DNA of 64,000 nt from JALYLC01 sp963743275 (GTDB lineage Bacteria; Actinomycetota; Thermoleophilia; Gaiellales; JALYLC01), in NCBI GenBank assembly GCA_963743275.1, contig CAVUPB010000002.1, forward strand, positions 372,001 to 436,000, read 5' to 3'. Below, piece by piece: positions 33,114 to 43,105 of the stretch; position 1 is the stretch's first letter; each line of letters begins with the position of its first letter. Below the pieces are notes generated by a model. The model was given only the letters and a program-made list of their open reading frames with translations, was not told the origin of the DNA and searched no databases. A program made the translations under genes and the position numbers.

Positions 33114-36100
33114 CTAAACCGCCACGGGCTCGCGGGCGCGCCGCGAGAGCACGGTGGAGACGCCGTCGCCGGCCATCGACACGCCGTAGAGCGTGTCTGC
33201 GATCTCCATCGTCAGCTGCTGGTGGGTGATGATGATGAACTGCGCGCGCTCGCGATAGCGCTCGATGAGCTCGAGGAAGCGCGAGATGTTGGCGTCGTCG
33301 AGCGCCGCGTCGACCTCGTCGAGGACGTAGAACGGCGAGGGCCGCGCGAGCATGAGCGCGAACAGGAACGCGAGCGCGCCGAGCGAGCGCTCGCCGCCCG
33401 AGAGCAGGCCCATCGACGCGAGGCGCTTGCCGGCCGGCTGGATCTCGAGCTCGACGCCCGGCTCGGCCGGCTCGCCGGCCACAGCTCCCTCGGCGGAGGC
33501 CTCGCCCGTCTCGTCCTCGGCCGCGACCGGCTCGGGCTCGGTCAGGACGCAGCGCCCGCGGCCACCCGGGAAGAGCGTCCCGACGACCTCGTCGAAGCCC
33601 TCCTGCACCTGCGCGAACGTCGCCGCGAAGCGCTCGCGGATCTCGCGCGTGAGGCTGCGGATGACGCGCTCGAGCTCGCGCATGGCGGCAGCGAGGTCGT
33701 CGACCTGCGTGCGCACGTCGTCGAGCCGCTCGCGCTGCTCCTCCAGCTCCTGCTTGGCCAGGGGGTTGACGGCGCCGAGCTCGCCGCGCCGGCGCTCGAG
33801 GCGCTCGACGCGCGCCTGCAGCCCGGCCAGCTCCTCCGGCGGCAGCGGCTCGACCGCGTCGACCGCCGCCAGGCCATGCTCGCCGGCCAGCTCGGCCGCG
33901 CGGGTGCGCAGCTCGCTGAGCCGCTCCTCGGCGTGCGCCGCCTCGCGCTCCAGCGCTCCGGCCCGCGCGGCGGCGTCGCGCTCGGCGCCGGCATGCTCGG
34001 CCTCGTCGCGCGCGCACTCGCGCAGCGCGGTCGTGAGCGCCTCGCTGCGCCGCGTCAGCTCGGCCCCGCGCTGGACGAGCGGCGTGCGCGCCCGCTCGGC
34101 GGCCTCGCGGCACGCATCGAGCGCCGTCTCCAGGGCCGCGCCGTCGACGCGCGCGAGCAGCGCCAGCGCCTCGCCGCGCTCGCGCGTGCGGGCGGCGTTG
34201 CGCTCGGCCGCGGCGCGTGCCGCGATCAGCCGCTCGCGCTCGCGGCGCGCGTGCTCGGCGCGCTCGGCCACCGCCGCGCGCTCGGCCCGGGCGCGCGCGA
34301 CGCGCTCGGCCAGGGCGCTGCGGACGCCTTCGAGCTCGACGTGCTCGGCATCGGCGCGCGCCGCCGCCTCGCCCGCGGCCACGGCGGCTCGTGCAAGCTC
34401 GGCCGCCTCGCGCTCGGCGCCCTCGATCGACGTCGTGAGGTCGAGCGCGTGCTGCTCGGCCTCGTCGCGCTCGTGCTCGGCGCGCTCGGCCGCCCGCGCC
34501 GCCCGGTCGCGTCCCGCGGCGGCCTCGCGCTCGTCGCGCTCGGCGGCGACGAGTGCGCCGCGCGCCTGTGCGAGCGCCTCGGCGTGCGCGGCCTCGGTCG
34601 CCTCGAGCGCCTCCAGCTCGGCGGCGGCCAGCGCCGCCTCCTGCTCGCGCAGGGCGCTCTCGGCAACGCCGCTCGCGGCCGCTGCGTGGGCACCGTCGAG
34701 CTCGCCGCGCGCCCGCAGCAGCGCGGCCTCGCCGCTCGCACCGGAGCGGAAGGCGACGCCGCGGTCGGCGTCGTAGCCGAGGCCGTCGCGCGTCACCGCG
34801 ATGCCGCTCGAGATCGTCGCGAGCGCGCTCGCGTCGGCCACGAGCCAGACACCGGCGAGCAGGCCCGCAGGCGCGCGCTCGGCGAGGCGCACGTGCGCCT
34901 CGAGCGCCACCGCGCCGTGCGGCGCCGGCGCCGGGGAGGCCACCGGGCGCCCGACGTGCAGGGCGCCGCCCTCGGCCTCGGCCGACGCGAGCAGCGCGAG
35001 CGCCTTGGCGAGATCGTCGGCGCACGCCAGCGCGGCGCAGCGCTCGAGCGCTGCCGCCACGGCCAGCTCGTAGCCCGCCTCCGGCTCGACGAGCGCCAGC
35101 GCGAGCGTGGCTCCGCGGCGCACGAGCTCGGCGAGCGAGGGCGCGATGCCGTCGGCGCGCTCGACCGCCGCGGCCAGTGCATCGGCGCGGGCGCTCGCGG
35201 CGGCGGCGGCGGATGCCGCCTCGGCGGCGCGCCGCTGGGCGTCGCGCACCCGGCCGCGCAGCGCCTCGACGTCGGCGCGCGCGCTCCCCTCGGCGGCGAG
35301 CGCGCTCTCGTGCGCGCCGCGCGCTGCGCTTGCGGCCGGCTCGGCCTCGGCGAGCGCGGCCTCGGCGGCCGCGAGCTCGGCGCGCGTGCGCTCGAATGCG
35401 CGTGCGGCCTCGGCACGGCGCTCCGCGCTCTGCGCGCTGCGTGCGCGCTGGGCAGCCAGGGCGGCTTCGGCGTGGGCCGCACGCCCGGTCAGCTCGGCAG
35501 CCTGCCGGCGTGCCGTCAGCGCCGCCTCCCCACTCTCGCTCGCGCGCGTCGCGGCGGTCGCGAGCTCGGCCTCGTCGACGGGCGCGAGCGCCGCCTCCGC
35601 GGCACTCAGGCGCTCGGCCGCCTCGACCGCGGCATCCGCCTGCACGGCCAGCGACGCAGCCTCGGCGCTCAGGCGGTCGGCGAGCTCGCGCTCGCGCGCC
35701 GCCTCGGCGGCGACGTCGCCCAGGCGCTGCGCGAGCGCGTCGCGACGCGACCCGAGGCGCTCGACCGCCGTCGCCAGCGCGATGCCCTGGGCGGCCGCGG
35801 CCTCCTGCTCGCCGAGGATGCGCGCGAGCTCCTCCTCGGCCTGCGCGCGGCGCGCCGTGATCTCGGCCACGCGCGCCGATGCGGCGTCGCGCTGCGCACG
35901 CGCGGCGGTGAGCTCGCGCTCGTGGTCGCTGCGCGTCCGGCGGGTCTCGGCCAGCGCGGATGCGAGCAGGCGCAGGCGCACCTCGGCGATCTGGCGGCCG
36001 AGCGCCTCCGCGCGCTCGGCGGCGGTGGCCTGGAGCTCGAGCGGCTTGAGGCGGGCGCGCAGCTCGCGCTCGACGTCGCCGGCGCGCTCGAGATCGGCCG

Positions 36101-36650
36101 CGACACGCGCGAGCTTGGCCTCGGCGCGCTGGCGGCGGCGCTTGAACTTGCCGAGACCGGCGGCCTCCTCGACGAGGCCGCGGCGCTCGTCGGGCCGCGC
36201 CAGCAGCACCTGGTCGACGGTGCCCTGGGCGATGATGCAGTGCAGCTCGCGGCCGAGCCCGGCCTCGGCCAGGAGGTCGCGCACGTCGAGGCGGCGCACC
36301 GCCTGGCGATTGAGGAGGTAGTCGCTGTCGCCCGCGCGGTCGAGCCGGCGCATGACGGAGAGCTCGCTGCGTGTGCCGACGCGCCCGTCGCTGTTGTCGA
36401 GCACGAGCTCGACCTCGCACACGCCGCTCGCGGCGTGCTGCTCGGAGCCCGCGAAGAGCACGTCCTGGCCGGTCTGCGCGCGCAGCTGGCTGGGCGGCTG
36501 CGAGGCCATCGCCCACTGCAGCGCGTCGGCGATGTTGGACTTGCCCGAGCCGTTCGGCCCGACGACGACCGAGACGCCGCTCTCGAAGCGCAGCTCGAGC
36601 GGCTCGCGGAACGACTTGAAGCCGCGCATGCGGATCGCGCTCAGGTACAC
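33114..36650 (-). CDS. smc: Chromosome segregation protein SMC
   Basis: 1178 residues from GTG 36650 (VYLSAIRMRGFKSF), overlapping rnc by 10 nt. The head starts with Walker A GPNGSGKSNIADAL. Two Ala/Arg/Glu-rich coiled-coil stretches (about 170-490 and 660-1000) flank the hinge domain near 500-650 (ASLAELVRRGATLALALVEP-like region). The C-terminal head carries the ABC signature LLSGGERSLGALAF and Walker B SPFYVLDEVDAALDD. It forms the condensin-like complex with ScpA/ScpB, which are not in this window. The antisense strand also shows a very long open frame, which is a composition shadow. Confidence 0.96.
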   Translation of the reverse strand: MYLSAIRMRGFKSFREPLELRFESGVSVVVGPNGSGKSNIADALQWAMASQPPSQLRAQTGQDVLFAGSEQHAASGVCEVELVLDNSDGRVGTRSELSVMRRLDRAGDSDYLLNRQAVRRLDVRDLLAEAGLGRELHCIIAQGTVDQVLLARPDERRGLVEEAAGLGKFKRRRQRAEAKLARVAADLERAGDVERELRARLKPLELQATAAERAEALGRQIAEVRLRLLASALAETRRTRSDHERELTAARAQRDAASARVAEITARRAQAEEELARILGEQEAAAAQGIALATAVERLGSRRDALAQRLGDVAAEAARERELADRLSAEAASLAVQADAAVEAAERLSAAEAALAPVDEAELATAATRASESGEAALTARRQAAELTGRAAHAEAALAAQRARSAQSAERRAEAARAFERTRAELAAAEAALAEAEPAASAARGAHESALAAEGSARADVEALRGRVRDAQRRAAEAASAAAAASARADALAAAVERADGIAPSLAELVRRGATLALALVEPEAGYELAVAAALERCAALACADDLAKALALLASAEAEGGALHVGRPVASPAPAPHGAVALEAHVRLAERAPAGLLAGVWLVADASALATISSGIAVTRDGLGYDADRGVAFRSGASGEAALLRARGELDGAHAAAASGVAESALREQEAALAAAELEALEATEAAHAEALAQARGALVAAERDEREAAAGRDRAARAAERAEHERDEAEQHALDLTTSIEGAEREAAELARAAVAAGEAAARADAEHVELEGVRSALAERVARARAERAAVAERAEHARRERERLIAARAAAERNAARTRERGEALALLARVDGAALETALDACREAAERARTPLVQRGAELTRRSEALTTALRECARDEAEHAGAERDAAARAGALEREAAHAEERLSELRTRAAELAGEHGLAAVDAVEPLPPEELAGLQARVERLERRRGELGAVNPLAKQELEEQRERLDDVRTQVDDLAAAMRELERVIRSLTREIRERFAATFAQVQEGFDEVVGTLFPGGRGRCVLTEPEPVAAEDETGEASAEGAVAGEPAEPGVELEIQPAGKRLASMGLLSGGERSLGALAFLFALMLARPSPFYVLDEVDAALDDANISRFLELIERYRERAQFIIITHQQLTMEIADTLYGVSMAGDGVSTVLSRRAREPVAV

Positions 36651-37318
36651 AGCCGGCCCTCGCTGTCCACGCGCAGCAGCGCCTCCTGGGCGGCGGCCTG
36701 CTCGGAGGCCTTCTTGGACGGGCCCTCGCCCAGGCCGAGCAGCTCGTCGCCGAGCATGGCGGCGGTGGTGAAGCTTCGGCGGTGCGCGGGTCCGGTGGCC
36801 TCCATCAGCCGGTAGCTTACGGACGACCCCTGACGTGCCAGGCGTTCCTGCAGTTCCGTCTTGTGGTCGACGAAGCCCTGCTCGCCGTATTCGATGCGCT
36901 CGCGGAAGGCCTCGACGACCGCGTCGGCGGTCTCGCGATAGCCGTAGTGCAGGAACGCGGCGCCGATCACGGACTCGCAGAGCGCGGCCAGGACGTTGCG
37001 GCTGGGCTCGATGCGGGTCTCGCCGCCGCGCCGCTCGCGCTCCTGCTCGAACGCGTCCGCGAGCCCGAGCGCCCGCGCCACGATCGCGCACGACGGCCGC
37101 GAGACGACGTAGGCGCGCTGCTGCGCGAGCCGGCCCTCGTCGACGTGCGGAGCACGGCGATAGAGCTCCTCGGCGACCGCGAGCCCGAGCACGCAGTCGC
37201 CGAGGAACTCCAGTCGCTCGTACGACTGGACGCGCTCGTCGACCCACGACGAATGGGTGAACGCGCGCCGCCGCAGCTCTTCGGGGAGCCGCTCGACGAG
37301 CGTTGCGAGCGCGGGCAC
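36641..37318 (-). CDS. rnc: Ribonuclease III
   Basis: 225 residues: the RNase III catalytic domain with the signature YERLEFLGDCVLGLAVAEEL and the second metal-ligand motif LCESVIGAAFLHYGY, then a double-stranded RNA-binding domain from about 150 to the end (DHKTELQERLARQG and KASEQAAAQEALLRV). It processes rRNA precursors and structured mRNAs. It lies between acpP (8 nt) and smc (overlap), as in most actinobacteria. Confidence 0.96.
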   Translation of the reverse strand: MPALATLVERLPEELRRRAFTHSSWVDERVQSYERLEFLGDCVLGLAVAEELYRRAPHVDEGRLAQQRAYVVSRPSCAIVARALGLADAFEQERERRGGETRIEPSRNVLAALCESVIGAAFLHYGYRETADAVVEAFRERIEYGEQGFVDHKTELQERLARQGSSVSYRLMEATGPAHRRSFTTAAMLGDELLGLGEGPSKKASEQAAAQEALLRVDSEGRLCT

Positions 37319-37326
37319 GCTCGGCG

Positions 37327-37572
37327 CTAGGAGGCGTTCTCCATGATGTAGTCGACGGCCTGGTTCACCGTCTTGATGCCCTGCGCCTCCTCGTCCGGGA
37401 TCTTCACGCCGAACTGGTCCTCGAGCTCCATGATGAGCTCGACGAGGTCGAGGGAGTCGGCATCGAGATCGTCCTGGAAGGACGCCTCGGGCGTGACCTG
37501 GCCCTCGTCGACACCGAGCTGCTGGACGAGAATCTGCTTGACCTGGTCGAGGACTTCTTCGCGCGTCGCCAA
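37327..37572 (-). CDS. acpP: Acyl carrier protein
   Basis: 81 residues from TTG 37572, chosen because GGAGG stands 5 nt before it; the longer open frame up to 37647 is not conserved. The prosthetic-group site is LDADSLDLVELIMELED, with the serine that takes 4'-phosphopantetheine, and the usual acidic helices surround it. It carries acyl chains in fatty-acid synthesis and to PlsX. It sits between plsX and rnc. Confidence 0.95.
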   Translation of the reverse strand: MATREEVLDQVKQILVQQLGVDEGQVTPEASFQDDLDADSLDLVELIMELEDQFGVKIPDEEAQGIKTVNQAVDYIMENAS

Positions 37573-37626
37573 CGTGCCTCCATGGTTAGAGCGGGGTACG
37601 GCCGGGCGAGCGTAGCATGCGCGCGG

Positions 37627-37647
37627 GTGGGTGGAGAGGCAACCCAC
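37627..37647. terminator. Short hairpin between plsX and acpP
   Basis: GTGGGT and ACCCAC pair around a 9-nt loop, 51 nt past the plsX stop. There is no T-run. The flanking words GTGGGTGGAG and CAACCCAC also occur together in the rib-operon inverted repeat at 49276-49303. Confidence 0.35.
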
Positions 37648-37698
37648 GTGGCGGACCGTGCAATCGGGGCCGGGCCCCGCATGCGCGCGCCGCGGGGA

Positions 37699-38745
37699 TC
37701 AGGCGGTTTCGGCCGCGTCGCCTGCGGGCGCCGGCGCCACCTCGGCGGCGCGGGGCTCGGGGTGCACGCGGCGCGCGATGTCCTCGATCAGGCCTTCGCG
37801 CACGCCGCGCGCGGCGTGGCGGAGCGCGTTGGAGATCGCGACCGAGCCGGAGTCGCCGTGCGCCTTGACGGCGATCGCGCGCAGGCCGATCAGGTAGGAG
37901 CCGCCGTAGGTGTCGGGGTTGACCTTGTCGCGCAGCGGCTTCAGCTTGGGCCGCAGCAGCAGCCCGCCGAGCTTGCCCTGCCACGACGAGGTGGCGGCCT
38001 GGCGGATCTCGTCGAACAGCCAGGCGCCGGTGCCCTCGAGCAGCTTGAGCACCACGTTGCCCGTGAAGCCGTCGGTCACGACCACGTCGACCGCGCCGAG
38101 CGGCACGTCGCGGCCCTCGATGTTGCCGGCGAAGCGCAGGCGCACGTCGTCGGCCAGGAGCCGGTAGGAGTCGATCACGAGGCGGTTGCCCTTGCCCTCC
38201 TCGTGGCCGTTGGAGAGCAGGCCGACGCGCGGCTCGTGGACGCCGAGCACGCTCGCCGAGAAGGCCGTGCCCATGTGCGCGAACTGGTGCAGCTGGTTGG
38301 GCCGCGGGTCCGGCGTCGCACCGATGTCGAGCACGACGATCGGCCCCTTCCACGACGGCAGCGGCTGCACGATCGCAGGGCGCAGCACGCCGGGGAGGCG
38401 ACGCAGCTCGAGCAGCCCGGCTGCCAGCACGGCGCCGGTCGGCCCGGCCGAGACGGCGGCCTGCGCGCGACCCTCGCGCACGCAGCGCATGGTGGTGACG
38501 ACCGAGGCGTCGGCGCGCTCGCGCGCGGCGCGCGCGGGCTCGTCGTCGTGCGGGATCACGTACGGCGCGTGCACGACCTCGATCAGCGGGTCGTCGCGCA
38601 CGAGCGGCTCGAGCTCGGGCGCGGGACCGCAGAGCAGCACGCGCAGGTCTCCGCGCGCCACCGCGTCGCGCGCTCCCGCCACGATCGCGTCCGCGCCCTG
38701 GTCGCTGCCCATCGCGTCGAGCGCGACGGTGACCGCGGTGCTCAC
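37699..38745 (-). CDS. plsX: Phosphate acyltransferase PlsX
   Basis: 348 residues from GTG 38745, overlapping the rpmF stop (GTGA). It begins VTVALDAMGSDQGADAIVAGA and has RPNQLHQFAHMGTAFSASVLG, RVGLLSNGHEEGKGN, VVTDGFTGNVVLKLLEG and the end YGGSYLIGLRAIAVKAHGDS, which are all PlsX hallmarks. It makes acyl-phosphate from acyl-ACP for phospholipid synthesis. The adjacency rpmF-plsX-acpP is widely conserved. Confidence 0.96.
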   Translation of the reverse strand: MSTAVTVALDAMGSDQGADAIVAGARDAVARGDLRVLLCGPAPELEPLVRDDPLIEVVHAPYVIPHDDEPARAARERADASVVTTMRCVREGRAQAAVSAGPTGAVLAAGLLELRRLPGVLRPAIVQPLPSWKGPIVVLDIGATPDPRPNQLHQFAHMGTAFSASVLGVHEPRVGLLSNGHEEGKGNRLVIDSYRLLADDVRLRFAGNIEGRDVPLGAVDVVVTDGFTGNVVLKLLEGTGAWLFDEIRQAATSSWQGKLGGLLLRPKLKPLRDKVNPDTYGGSYLIGLRAIAVKAHGDSGSVAISNALRHAARGVREGLIEDIARRVHPEPRAAEVAPAPAGDAAETA

Positions 38746-38921
38746 GCCCCGAGCGGCTCGATCTCGCGCCCCTTGTACGTCTTGCACGTGGGGCACATCC
38801 GATGGGCGCGCGTCGGCGATCCGCACTGCGCGCAGACGCCCACGGCGATCGCCTGGGGCACGCCCTGGTAGCGGCGCTTGTCCCGGCGGGACTTCGAGGT
38901 CTTTTTCTTCGGGACGGGCAT
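38742..38921 (-). CDS. rpmF: Large ribosomal subunit protein bL32
   Basis: 59 residues from ATG 38921: MPVPKKKTSKSRRDKRR, then a zinc knuckle with CAQCGSPTRAHRMCPTC, that is two CxxC pairs, and ending GREIEPLGA. It is a standard zinc-containing L32. It lies 36 nt after yceD and is coupled to plsX by a GTGA overlap. Confidence 0.96.
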   Translation of the reverse strand: MPVPKKKTSKSRRDKRRYQGVPQAIAVGVCAQCGSPTRAHRMCPTCKTYKGREIEPLGA

Positions 38922-38957
38922 ACTGCGCGGAAGCGTAGCGGACGCGCCGGGGCGCGG

Positions 38958-39455
38958 CTACAGAAGCTCGCGCAGCCGCTCCCAGCGCGCGTCCTTGGGC
39001 GGCTCGCAGCCACACGCGACGACGTTGCGATCGGCGCCGCACTGCGGGCACAGGCCGGCGCAGTCGTCGCGGCAGCGGATCACGAGCGGGAGCGCGAGGA
39101 TGGCGCTGTCGGTCGCCCAGCGGTCGACGTCGAGCAGCTCGCCGACGAGGTACGGCGTCGTCTCCTCGTCCTCGACCTCCGGCACGTCGGCCTGGTATTC
39201 GCGCGCCGCCACGGCGATCTCCTCGCGCGCGTCCTCGAGGCAGCGCTGGCACGGGCCGACGATCGTGACGTCGAACGCGAGGTCGAAGAGGAGGCCGCCG
39301 GCGAGCCGCGTGAGCCCGAGCCTCGCCGTGACCTCGGCCGGCTCGGCGTGGTACTCCTGCGCGCCCGCCGTGAACGGGGCGATCGAAACGGGCACCTGCT
39401 CGCGGCGGTGGTCGCCGGGAGCGAGCCTCAGGGTGCGAAGGTCGACTTGCGTCAT
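38958..39455 (-). CDS. yceD: YceD (DUF177) family protein
   Basis: 165 residues. It has the family motifs VTIVGPCQRCLEDAREEI and, further on, DDCAGLCPQCGADRN plus CGCEPPKD, giving several cysteines able to bind zinc. Length is normal for DUF177. YceD proteins are linked to 23S rRNA maturation and are nearly always encoded just before rpmF, as here. Confidence 0.93.
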   Translation of the reverse strand: MTQVDLRTLRLAPGDHRREQVPVSIAPFTAGAQEYHAEPAEVTARLGLTRLAGGLLFDLAFDVTIVGPCQRCLEDAREEIAVAAREYQADVPEVEDEETTPYLVGELLDVDRWATDSAILALPLVIRCRDDCAGLCPQCGADRNVVACGCEPPKDARWERLRELL

Positions 39456-39487
39456 CTCACCGCAAACTAACGCGCGCCGCTCGCGAG

Positions 39488-39964
39488 TTATTCGTCGAGC
39501 TCGAGCGCCGACGGCTCGTCGGAGCGCCGCTGCAGCTGCTCGCGGCCGCGCTGCACGGCCGTCAGGAACTTGCCGAGGTTGACCTCGAGGGTGGCCAGGA
39601 TCTCGTCGGCGTAGTCCTCGGCGCCGAGGCGCACCTCGCGCTCGCGGCGCCGTGCCTCGCCGAGGAGCGAGCGGGCCTGCTGCTCGGCCTGGCGCACGAC
39701 CTCCTGCTGCGAGGCCAGCTCGGCCGCGCGCTCGCGGGCCTCCGCGACGAGGCGCTCGGCCTCGCGCTTGGCCTCGGCCAGCATCTCCTGGCGCTCCTTG
39801 ACGATCCAGCGCGCCTGCTTGATCTCCTCGGGGATCGTGGCGCGCATCTGGTCGAGGATCTCCCAGATCTCTTCACGGTCGATGCGGACCTGGTCGGTCA
39901 GCGGCACCGCCTTCGCGCCGTGCACCAGCTCGTCGAGCTTGTCGATGAGGACGAGGACATCCAT
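39488..39964 (-). CDS. Coiled-coil cell-division-type protein (SepIVA/DivIVA-like)
   Basis: 158 residues: a short N-terminal segment (MDVLVLIDKLDELVHGAKAV) followed by a continuous coiled coil from about 45 to 125 rich in Glu, Ala and Arg (RQEMLAEAKREAERLVAEA, QQARSLLGEARRREREV). DivIVA-like proteins recruit division and envelope machinery at poles and septa. In mycobacteria the related SepIVA gene lies beside yceD, rpmF, coaD and rnc, the same surroundings as here. The assignment rests on coiled coil and context rather than on a strong domain signature. Confidence 0.7.
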   Translation of the reverse strand: MDVLVLIDKLDELVHGAKAVPLTDQVRIDREEIWEILDQMRATIPEEIKQARWIVKERQEMLAEAKREAERLVAEARERAAELASQQEVVRQAEQQARSLLGEARRREREVRLGAEDYADEILATLEVNLGKFLTAVQRGREQLQRRSDEPSALELDE

Positions 39965-39972
39965 GGGGTCTC

Positions 39973-40485
39973 CTAGAGGGTACGCCTCGCGAAGGCCTCG
40001 GCCACGACGGGCGGTACGAAGTCCGCGATCGGGCCGTTGAAGGCGGCGAGCTCGCGCACGCCGCTCGACGAGAGGAAGCTGTAACGGGGCGACGACATCA
40101 GGAAGACGGTTTCGATCTCCGGGGCGATTCGCTTATTGAGGTGCGCCATCTGCAACTCCCATTCGAAGTCGGAGACGGCGCGCAGGCCCTTGACCAGCGC
40201 ACATGCCCCCCACGCCCGCGCGTATTCGACGACCAGCGTCGAGAACCCTGCCACGACGACGTTCGGGAACGGCGCCAGCACCTCCTCGAGCAGCTCGCGC
40301 CGCTCGTCGATCGTGAAGAACGGCTCCTTGTGCGTCGGGTGGCGCACGACCCCGACGACGATGCGGTCGAACATGCTCGAGGCGCGCTCGATGATGTCGA
40401 GATGGCCGTAGGTGACCGGGTCGTAGGTGCCCGGGCAGAGCGCAGTGCGGCCGGCGGAGGTCGACGGCGTGACGTCAGGGGCCAT
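39973..40485 (-). CDS. coaD: Phosphopantetheine adenylyltransferase
   Basis: 170 residues. The nucleotidyltransferase motif CPGTYDPVTYGHLDIIERA carries the HxGH-type site (here TYGH). LVKGLRAVSDFEWELQMAHLNK, split in two, and the C-terminal FLMSSPRYSFLSSSGVRELA match CoaD. It adenylates 4'-phosphopantetheine in CoA synthesis. Its start overlaps the end of rsmD by 11 nt. Confidence 0.95.
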   Translation of the reverse strand: MAPDVTPSTSAGRTALCPGTYDPVTYGHLDIIERASSMFDRIVVGVVRHPTHKEPFFTIDERRELLEEVLAPFPNVVVAGFSTLVVEYARAWGACALVKGLRAVSDFEWELQMAHLNKRIAPEIETVFLMSSPRYSFLSSSGVRELAAFNGPIADFVPPVVAEAFARRTL

Positions 40486-41017
40486 TGCGGAGGATCTGGA
40501 TCGTCGAGGCGCCGTAGCGGCGGGGCGGGTCGGCGGGCAGGTCGAGCGGGAGCTCCAGGCCGCGCGCGCTCTCGATCACGACGAGCGCGGCGGGCGCGAG
40601 CACGGCGGGCAGGAGCTCGCCCAGCGCTGCAGCATAGCCCGGAGCGGCCTCGTAGGGCGGATCAAGCAGCACGAGGTCGTAACGCACCCCGCTGCGCGCC
40701 TCGTCGCGCAGCACGCGCTCGAAGCCGGCGCGGCGCACCGTCACGCGCGCTTCCAGCCCGAGCGCCTTGGCGTTCGCGCGGATGCACGCGACGCTCGCCG
40801 CCGCGCTGTCGGCGAACAGGCAGGTGTCCGCTCCGCGCGAGAGCGCCTCGAAGCCCAGGGCCCCCGAGCCGGCGAAGAGATCGAGGACGGCGCCGCCGGC
40901 GAGCGGGCCGAGGCGGTTGAAGAGCGCCTCCCGCACGCGCTCGGCGGTGGGTCGCACGAGCCGCCCCCGGGGCGTGGCGAGGCGGCGGCCGCCGAGCGCG
41001 CCGGCGACGATCCTCAT
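40475..41017 (-). CDS. rsmD: 16S rRNA (guanine966-N2)-methyltransferase RsmD
   Basis: 180 residues from ATG 41017. It starts MRIVAGALGGRRLATPRG, then PTAERVREALFNRLG, the SAM motif VLDLFAGSGALGFEALSRGA, and the catalytic DPPY in VLLDPPYEAAPGY. These are the RsmD signatures. It overlaps recG by 4 nt (ATGA) and coaD by 11 nt; recG-rsmD-coaD is a common order. Confidence 0.95.
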   Translation of the reverse strand: MRIVAGALGGRRLATPRGRLVRPTAERVREALFNRLGPLAGGAVLDLFAGSGALGFEALSRGADTCLFADSAAASVACIRANAKALGLEARVTVRRAGFERVLRDEARSGVRYDLVLLDPPYEAAPGYAAALGELLPAVLAPAALVVIESARGLELPLDLPADPPRRYGASTIQILRNGP

Positions 41018-43105
41018 GCGCGCCCGATCCGCTCGACGAGCTCGCCGAAGCGCTCGCGCGCGGCCGCGGCGAGCACCGGGTCGAACGGCCCGGCGCGCGC
41101 CAGCAGGCGTGCGTCCGCGCGCGAGCGCGCCACGAGACGGCGATGGCGCGCCAGGCTCGCGTGGCGCAGGTCGCCGGCGCCCGACTGGCGCAGGCCCGAG
41201 AGCTCGCCCTCGCCGCGCATGCGCAGGTCGAGCTCGGCCAGGTCGAAGCCGCTCGCGTGCTCGCAGAGCGCCTGCAGGCGGCGCTGACCGAGCTCCCCCG
41301 GATCCAGCGACTCGAACAGGAAGCAGTACGACTGGTCGCTCCCGCGGCCCACGCGGCCGCGCAGCTGGTGGAGCTGCGAGAGGCCGAAGCGGTCGGCGTC
41401 CTCGATCACCATCGCCGTCGCGTTCGGGACGTCGATGCCGACTTCGATGACGGTCGTCGCGACGAGCACGTGCACCTCGGCGGCCGCGAACGCCCGCATC
41501 GTCGCCGCCCGCTCGGCGGCCTTCTGGCGCCCGTGCACGAGGCCGACCTCGAGCGGTGCGAGCACCTTCACGAGCTCGGCGTGCAGATCCTCGGCCGCGC
41601 GCGCCTGCACGGTCTCGGAGCCCTCGACGAGCGGGCACACGACATAGGCCTGGCGGCCGTGCTCGAGCCACTCCCGCACGAGCCACTCGTGGCAGGCGGT
41701 GCGCTTCGCCGCCGGCACCCGCCGCGTGATGACCGGCTGCCGGCCGGCCGGCAGCTCGCGCAGCTCCGTGAGGTCGAGGTCGCCGTAGAGCGAGAGCGCG
41801 AGCGAGCGCGGGATCGGCGTGGCCGTCATGTGCAGTGCGTGGGCGCCGTGCGCCCTCCGAGAGCGCCGCCCGCTGCTCGACGCCGAAGCGGTGCTGCTCG
41901 TCGACGACGATCACGCGCAGCCGATCGAACTCGACGCTCTTCTCGAGCAGCGCGTGCGTGCCGACGACGAGCGCCGCGTCGCCCGAGGCGATGCGCTGCA
42001 GGCGCGCGCGGCGCTCCGCCGCCGGCAGATCGCCGGTCACGACGGCGACCTCGATGCCGAGCGGCTCGACGAGCCCGCGCACGGTCGCGGCGTGCTGCTG
42101 CACGAGCACCTCGGTGGGCGCGAGCAGGGCCGCCTGGGCCCCGCGCTCGGCCGCCCGCAGCATCGCGTGCACCGCGACGACCGTCTTGCCCGAGCCGACG
42201 TCGCCGAGCAGGAGCCGGTGCATCGGGCGGCCGCGCGCGAGGTCGCGGTCGATGTCGCGCACGCTGCGGCGCTGGCCGGTCGTGAGTTTGAACGGCAGCG
42301 AGGCGTGGTAGCGGAGGAGCAGCTCGCCGGGCGCGCCGAGCGCCTCTGCGGCGGGAGTGCCCGCTCGCCGCTCGGCGAGCGCCACCTGCAGCAGCAGGAG
42401 CTCCTCGTAGGCGAGGCGCTCGCCCGCGATGCGCGTGTCCCCGGGCTCGCGCGGCGCGTGCAGCGCCATGATCGCGTCGCGCCGCAGCGGCAGGCGCCGC
42501 GCGATGCGGATCCCGAGCGGGAGCGGGTCGGCGATCGCGTCGCTGCGCGGCAGGTGCTGCTCGACGAGCTCGCGCAGCGTGCGCGTGGAGAGCGTGCGCG
42601 AGGCGTCGTAGACGGCGACGACGCCACTCGTGTGCAGCCCCTCCCCCGCCTCGGCCAGGATCTCGTGCTCGCGCACGGCCAGCTCGAGCCCGCGCCCGGC
42701 GCGCACCGTCGCGCGCAGCTGCAGCAGCTGGCCGGGCAGCAGCGTGCGCGCGAGGAAGCCCTGGTTGAACCAGATCGCCGTGGCCGCGCCCGAGTCGTCG
42801 CGCACGGCGGCCTCGACGATGCGCAGGTTGCGCCGCCGCGTCGGCCGGACGTGCACCGACACGAGCTCGACGCGCACCGTGGCCTCCGCGCCGACGACGA
42901 CGTCGGCGAGCGCGGTCACGCCCTCGGAGTAGTCGCGCCAGGCCCGCGGAGGCGTCTCCAGCAGGTCGCCCGCCGTGTGGATGCCGCGCTTGGCGAGCGC
43001 GGCCGCGACCGTCTGGGTGCGCACCTCGACGGCCGCGGCCAGGCGGCCGAGATCGGGCGCGGTACGCGGCCGGGGCCGCTCGCGCGCGGGCACCGCGAAC
43101 GTCAT
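41014..43105 (-). pseudogene. recG: ATP-dependent DNA helicase RecG, one-base frameshift
   Basis: The start is ATG 43105 (MTFAVPARERPRPRTAP), overlapping the flippase-like gene by 4 nt. The wedge/OB domain (about 70-160) is followed by helicase motif I LLLGDVGSGKTVVAVHAML and motif II VIVVDEQHRFGVEQRAALSEG. The frame is then lost near 41847-41856, where a GGG run has one base too many. Motif III MTATPIPRSLALSLYGDLDL resumes one frame over, followed by LHQLRGRVGRGSDQSYCFL. Corrected length is 697 codons (696 residues). RecG remodels stalled forks and Holliday junctions. A sequence error is the simplest explanation. Confidence 0.9.

Noticed and set aside
32673..36815. 1380-residue open frame antisense to smc
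   Set aside because: Arg/Gln/Leu-rich low-complexity shadow of the smc coding strand; smc has full motifs.
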